DNA of 20,926 nt from Priapulus caudatus (lineage: Eukaryota > Priapulida > Priapulimorpha > Priapulimorphida > Priapulidae): the NCBI RefSeq assembly GCF_000485595.1, contig NW_014577086.1, positions 4,400-25,325 of the forward strand. Direction: 5' to 3'. Positions 17,155 to 20,926 of this stretch are shown in pieces. Below the pieces are notes generated by a model. That model made no database searches. It had not been told where the DNA came from and was given only the letters and a program-made list of their open reading frames with translations. Made by a program: the position numbers and the translations under genes. Positions within the stretch are counted from its first letter, which is position 1. The number at the start of each line of letters is the position of its first letter.

Positions 17155-18450
17155 GTGCATGAACGGCGTCTTTGAGGAAGAATAACAATGAATGGCGGCT
17201 GTTTTGATAATACTACTGCTGTGGCCTGCATGACCGCGGTTGCATCCTTGAAACATCTTTCGCCGTCTTCAAGAGGCAAGGTTTTGGCTAACCGAATCGG
17301 TGTTATTTGTTTGGCTTTAGGCTGGTTCTGCGTGGTTCCTAAAAGGTATATAAAAGCCAGAAACGATTAGCTTCACAAGAAGTTGTCTTATAATACGACT
17401 GTTGGCCTTCAAAAGAACACCTGGTCAGTACTATATACATTTGAAAAATGCTATATGTTGTTCAGCACATGTATTAAAAAACGAACTTTTCTGTAGATGT
17501 GTTCCCAATGATTAAGGGTTCTCGCCTAAGAACTGTTAGTACCTTATGCCAGGCGTTAGTGAGACACTGCTGTTTGCATCAACTAATAGCTGTGCATCCA
17601 GCGCTAAAAAATGATAGTTATATACTTTTTCCGGGGCCTCTATACATACGGCCAGAAGACATATACACATACGAGAATACATGTTGTAGTGAAAAGCAAG
17701 AGCTCGGGACAGAGTCACCGTAATTTTGCGCTGGTTTACGGGAGCTATGGGAGGGGTGGCGTTTTAGGAGTTCCTTGGGAAGAGACCACAACCGAAACAA
17801 GTGAGGGCTAGGAAACTGAAGAAGAAAAAAGGTGCATAAAAGAGGAAGAGAAAGACACAGCAACAGCAGATAAGAGGAGGAAAAGAGATAGAAAAAGAAG
17901 GTCGAGAGCAGGAGGGGAGAAACCGAGCCCGAGGCTGAAGAGTTAAGTATATCGAGAGATCGAGAACATGATATTCGATTATAAACACTTTTCATAAATT
18001 TTGAATGAGCCACGTGAGCACAAACTCTATCAATGCCCGTCTCACGGGCCCCCACCCGGTCCTCCGCGTGTACCTAACCCACCATGCATCCACCCACCGC
18101 CCTCCCGCTCACACAAGAGAGATTTCAAACCCCCCCACCCACACCACCACCACCACCCCCCCCCCCCACACCCCAAAAGGAGGAAGTCAAAGAAGAATGA
18201 CTATTGAAGCGAAAAAATCTAGGGCACGGATAGGAGTGCGACACAAGAAGGAGAAAAAATTAATGGTCCCTAAGAGATAAAGGTGACAGGAAGAACGCAA
18301 AAAAGAACGCCGCCGGTTTTACATGATTGCTATAAATCACTGTTGTCGCTAGCAGGTATGAACTGCATGCCTGATTGTCTACAATTGACGCAATTGAAGA
18401 AGGATTTTTAGTATAATTGCCACGAAAAGGATCTCGTTACAGTCAGGGGC
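17155..18450. repeat. Indel-swollen direct copy of 16360-17150
   Basis: Collinear anchors include GCTGTGGCCTGCATGA (16408 and 17217), TTAGCTTCACA plus GAAGTTGTCTTATAATA (16538 and 17368), the ACGGGAGCTAT motif (17738) and GACTGCATGC-like sequence (17091 and 18361). Differences are mostly short insertions in this copy, plus two low-complexity stretches: purine-rich 17800-17945 and C-rich with CAC runs 18040-18185. Open frames in it are not conserved with copy 1. Confidence 0.7.
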
Positions 18451-19249
18451 AATAGTCCAAGGTAAAAAAAGAATGAGGACTACAATAAGCAAACAGGAGT
18501 TGGAGCGCCGAATACAGGAAAGGCAATTTCAAGAGGAGCAGAACCGGGCAGAATTTTGGCTTGGCCCGCCATCGGGCAAGCGGTTTGTGCGAGACGCCGG
18601 CACGCAGGGTTCGAATTTCGCTGAAAAATCTAGTGAGCAGCAGGTCCACGGCAGACTTAGAAGTTTGGATGGGACTGCACAAAAATATGTGGTCAGCGTT
18701 CATTTAACTAAGCAGATGACGTAACAAAATAGTATATAAAGGATAACATTGGAAAAGGCTAGCATTGAAGAGCGACGATGGACAAGGCAGTTAGGAGGGA
18801 AGAGAAAATAGTTCGCTTTATTAATTTGATAGGTATGTAATAACTAGAGTTGGTCAAAATAATGTTTCAATCTCGAAGGAGTACATCGGGGGAAGCTTCC
18901 TGGGTGGAAAGTTTTACTTTGGTTTATTTTTTGAGTGAACCCAGGATCTTAATGGTACGCCCCCATAGAGGGCGCGACCCTAACTACGTGCATAAGATCT
19001 TCAAAGTCAGAGACTGTCGCGTCCACAGGGGAGAAGGGAAGAAAGCACTAAGACCGAAGGTGGACATAGCCAACGCGAAAGGGTACTACACAACAAGTGC
19101 ACACTAGAATCTGTCAAGGTATAATGACCAAGTTTAGCATTTCCTTCCTATAATTCTAACGCTGGAATAAACAGTCACTTTCTACCGTGACGGAATTCGG
19201 AAAACGAGACTTTGATATACGTGCGTGTTCAGGTGTCAGCTAGGCTCGT
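18451..19249. other. Unassigned stretch between the direct and inverted copies
   Basis: A plus-strand frame at 18473-18724 codes a Glu/Gln/Arg-rich peptide (ELERRIQERQFQEEQNRAEF) that could form a coiled coil, but I recognise no family and the surroundings look error-rich. No gene is called. Confidence 0.4.
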
Positions 19250-19900
19250 TGGGCCCGGTACACTTCACAAGAACCCGCCTTGCTCGGTCGGCCCACATAT
19301 AGTAAATATCCGAATATTTTCCCAGGCGCGCCGGCATAGAAAAACACAATCTGATTTCTTCAGACGAGTGCGCGGAGTTTTTGGTTCCGTGCGGGGTGGC
19401 GAATCATAGCGTGAGGGGTTCATCGCAGCCTCTGAGTGTTCTTGGATATCGCCCCCCTAGCTGTCTACTTGAGCGAACCGGTCGTAATGCTCCCGGGGCG
19501 CAGGGAGGGGCGATTTTTCTTTCGTAAAAAAAAAACAAGCTTCCAAAATTTATTCGCTCTCGTAAGTTGTTTTAACAAGAGCGCTTTGAAAGCTGACGGG
19601 AGCCGAAATCGCTCAGCGCTCCCCGTAATATTACTTTTCAGCTGACTATGCATACATAACTGTAGAGCGGCAAGTCCTGGACGATCTGCAGCCCCGGATA
19701 TCGTTGCGAATGCGCGCGAAACGCCGGCAGTCGGCTGACAATACATCTTTATTCGCTGGCCCTATTTAAAAAATTTCGCGCGATGCCCTTTGGGTACAGG
19801 ATAAAGCCGTATAATGCGGTCAATTGAGGAGTTGTTGGCCGCAATTCACAAGCCTTGTCGACTATGCACGTAGGTCGAGAATAAAGACAAATGCTGGTAA
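19250..19900. repeat. Indel-rich inverted copy of part of 16360-17070
   Basis: Read in reverse complement, the order of anchors matches: an ACCCG-CCTT block (19277), a CACAATCTG/TTCTTCAGAC block (19344), CAAGCTT with GCTCTCGTAA (19538-19567), GCTCCCCGTAAT (19618), then TTTTCAGCTGACTATGCAT (about 19634-19652). The match is clear for 19530-19660 and fades on both sides. Confidence 0.55.
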
Positions 19901-20926
19901 TTGCTCTTTGCTGGTCGGCGCGTTTTGATTTTCCTCTGAAAAGTGAGTTTGCATTCTTCCGGTTTCACGCACGCTGAATTTATTCTCGTAGCATATGGCC
20001 GTGGCGACATAGATGGCGCGACGAGAGCCTTCGAAGGATTTTCGAAGTATTTTTCAACAAGGATCGGCGATTCAGATTAGCTGTCCGGGCGGTGGAGAGT
20101 TCCAACGACTGCACTACTATACAGCGTTTAGTGTAGCGAAAGATACTTTGGCCGATGTTTACAGGTCCGTACCAGTCTACCTCGAATTCGTGGACGTGCG
20201 ATTCCGGTGGTGTGTAAAGTTATCGTAAGCATCTAGTACCCGCCGACGTTGATTGGCTAACCCGTTGATTGATCGTTTGGTTTACACTAGAGATTTCCAC
20301 TAGTTGGTTTTTAATCTGGAAAAAGCGCCTGGCTCCGTACGTGCGACGGCTTTTTATCAACACTCTTGCCCGCCGCTGGCCCGTTGGCGACGGAACGTCT
20401 GCGCGAGCAGCGTGCTTGGCCGGTGGCCGTGGCCAGCTTTTGCAAGTAGCTAATCCGTACAACGCCGCCACACTGACACACAAATATATGATGATGCACA
20501 TGTTTTTTACGAAGAGCCGGCGGAGCGCGACATCCAGCGTCCCTCCTCCCCCGCACTCACGGTGGCGGCCAGGGCACGGTCCAAATGCTATATCCAACAA
20601 CGCTGGGCTCGAGGGAGTTTTTGCGCCGCGGTGACTTTCGTAGTAAATAGGATTTGTATTTATTTAAGCATTGTTACATTTTATTGAAACGCTGAAAGCT
20701 GCATGCTTGTTGTGCCTGCTGCTGGGCAGCCATGATGCCCATGTATATTAGCAACCAATTATTAACCCGTGCGCGCGGACGCGATGCGAGAGAGAGAGGA
20801 GAGAGAGAGACAGACCGTGGGAAGTGCGAGAAAGAGAGAAAGAGAGTGGGAGAACGCCAGATAAGGTACGAAAATAACGGCAGGTGGACGACGACGGGCG
20901 AGGATGGTACAAACGGCGTAGTCAGA
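19901..20926. other. Unassigned right end with GA-rich tract
   Basis: GC-richer than the transposon regions. Overlapping frames on both strands at 20220-20634 code Arg/Pro/Ala-rich peptides of the kind random GC-rich DNA gives. A (GA)n-type tract occupies about 20788-20850. I see no gene. Confidence 0.5.
20788..20850. repeat. GA-rich simple repeat
   Basis: GAGAGA runs interrupted by short mixed sequence. Confidence 0.85.

Noticed and set aside
17618-18280. Several short open frames, including a Pro/His-rich one
   Set aside because: They fall in the indel-rich copy and its low-complexity inserts and are not preserved in the clean copy.
20220-20634. Overlapping 80-126-codon open frames on both strands
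   Set aside because: Compositionally typical of GC-rich noncoding DNA, with no recognisable motif.

Overview
This is eukaryotic (animal) DNA made almost entirely of nested, decayed transposable elements; I see no intact ordinary host gene. Spliced exons with matching phases, a Ty3/Gypsy polyprotein, a Mutator-like (MULE) element with a 9-bp target duplication and a ZMYM1/DUF4371-like hAT transposase point to a metazoan, plausibly a marine invertebrate. The species cannot be read from the sequence.

Layout. Positions 1-12306, plus strand, hold a Ty3/Gypsy LTR retrotransposon whose 5' LTR and gag start lie off the left edge: gag with two CCHC knuckles (2-694), protease, reverse transcriptase, RNase H, the first half of integrase (to 3932), then after an interruption the second half of integrase and an acidic tail (9456-10826), a G-rich polypurine tract, and a 1471-bp 3' LTR (10836-12306). 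The pol frame is broken by several stops and frameshifts. The interruption (3933-9446) is a 5514-bp Mutator-like DNA transposon on the minus strand, with 103-bp terminal inverted repeats, a perfect 9-bp target duplication (GTGCCGTCT) and a four-exon SWIM-type transposase gene. Its introns are phase-consistent, but its last exon carries several frameshifts and a stop.

Positions 12349-16512, minus strand, hold at least seven exons of a hAT-type transposase gene with an unusual N-terminus. The exon order is an OTU-like segment, a short exon with a PCNA-box-like motif, an octapeptide repeat with a TTF-type zinc finger and a hAT catalytic domain, then C-terminal exons. The gene stops 42 bp into an intron where the Gypsy LTR begins. 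The inferred order of events is therefore hAT gene first, Gypsy into its intron second, MULE into the Gypsy integrase third.

From about 16360 to the right end the sequence changes character. A roughly 790-bp segment (16360-17150) is followed by an indel-swollen direct copy (about 17155-18450) and, further on, an indel-rich inverted copy (about 19250-19900). A fold-back array like this, with insertion-type differences and low-complexity stuffing, looks like unpolished long-read sequence in the assembly, although a real degenerate inverted duplication is not excluded. The last kilobase is GC-richer, has a GA-rich tract, and contains no gene I recognise.
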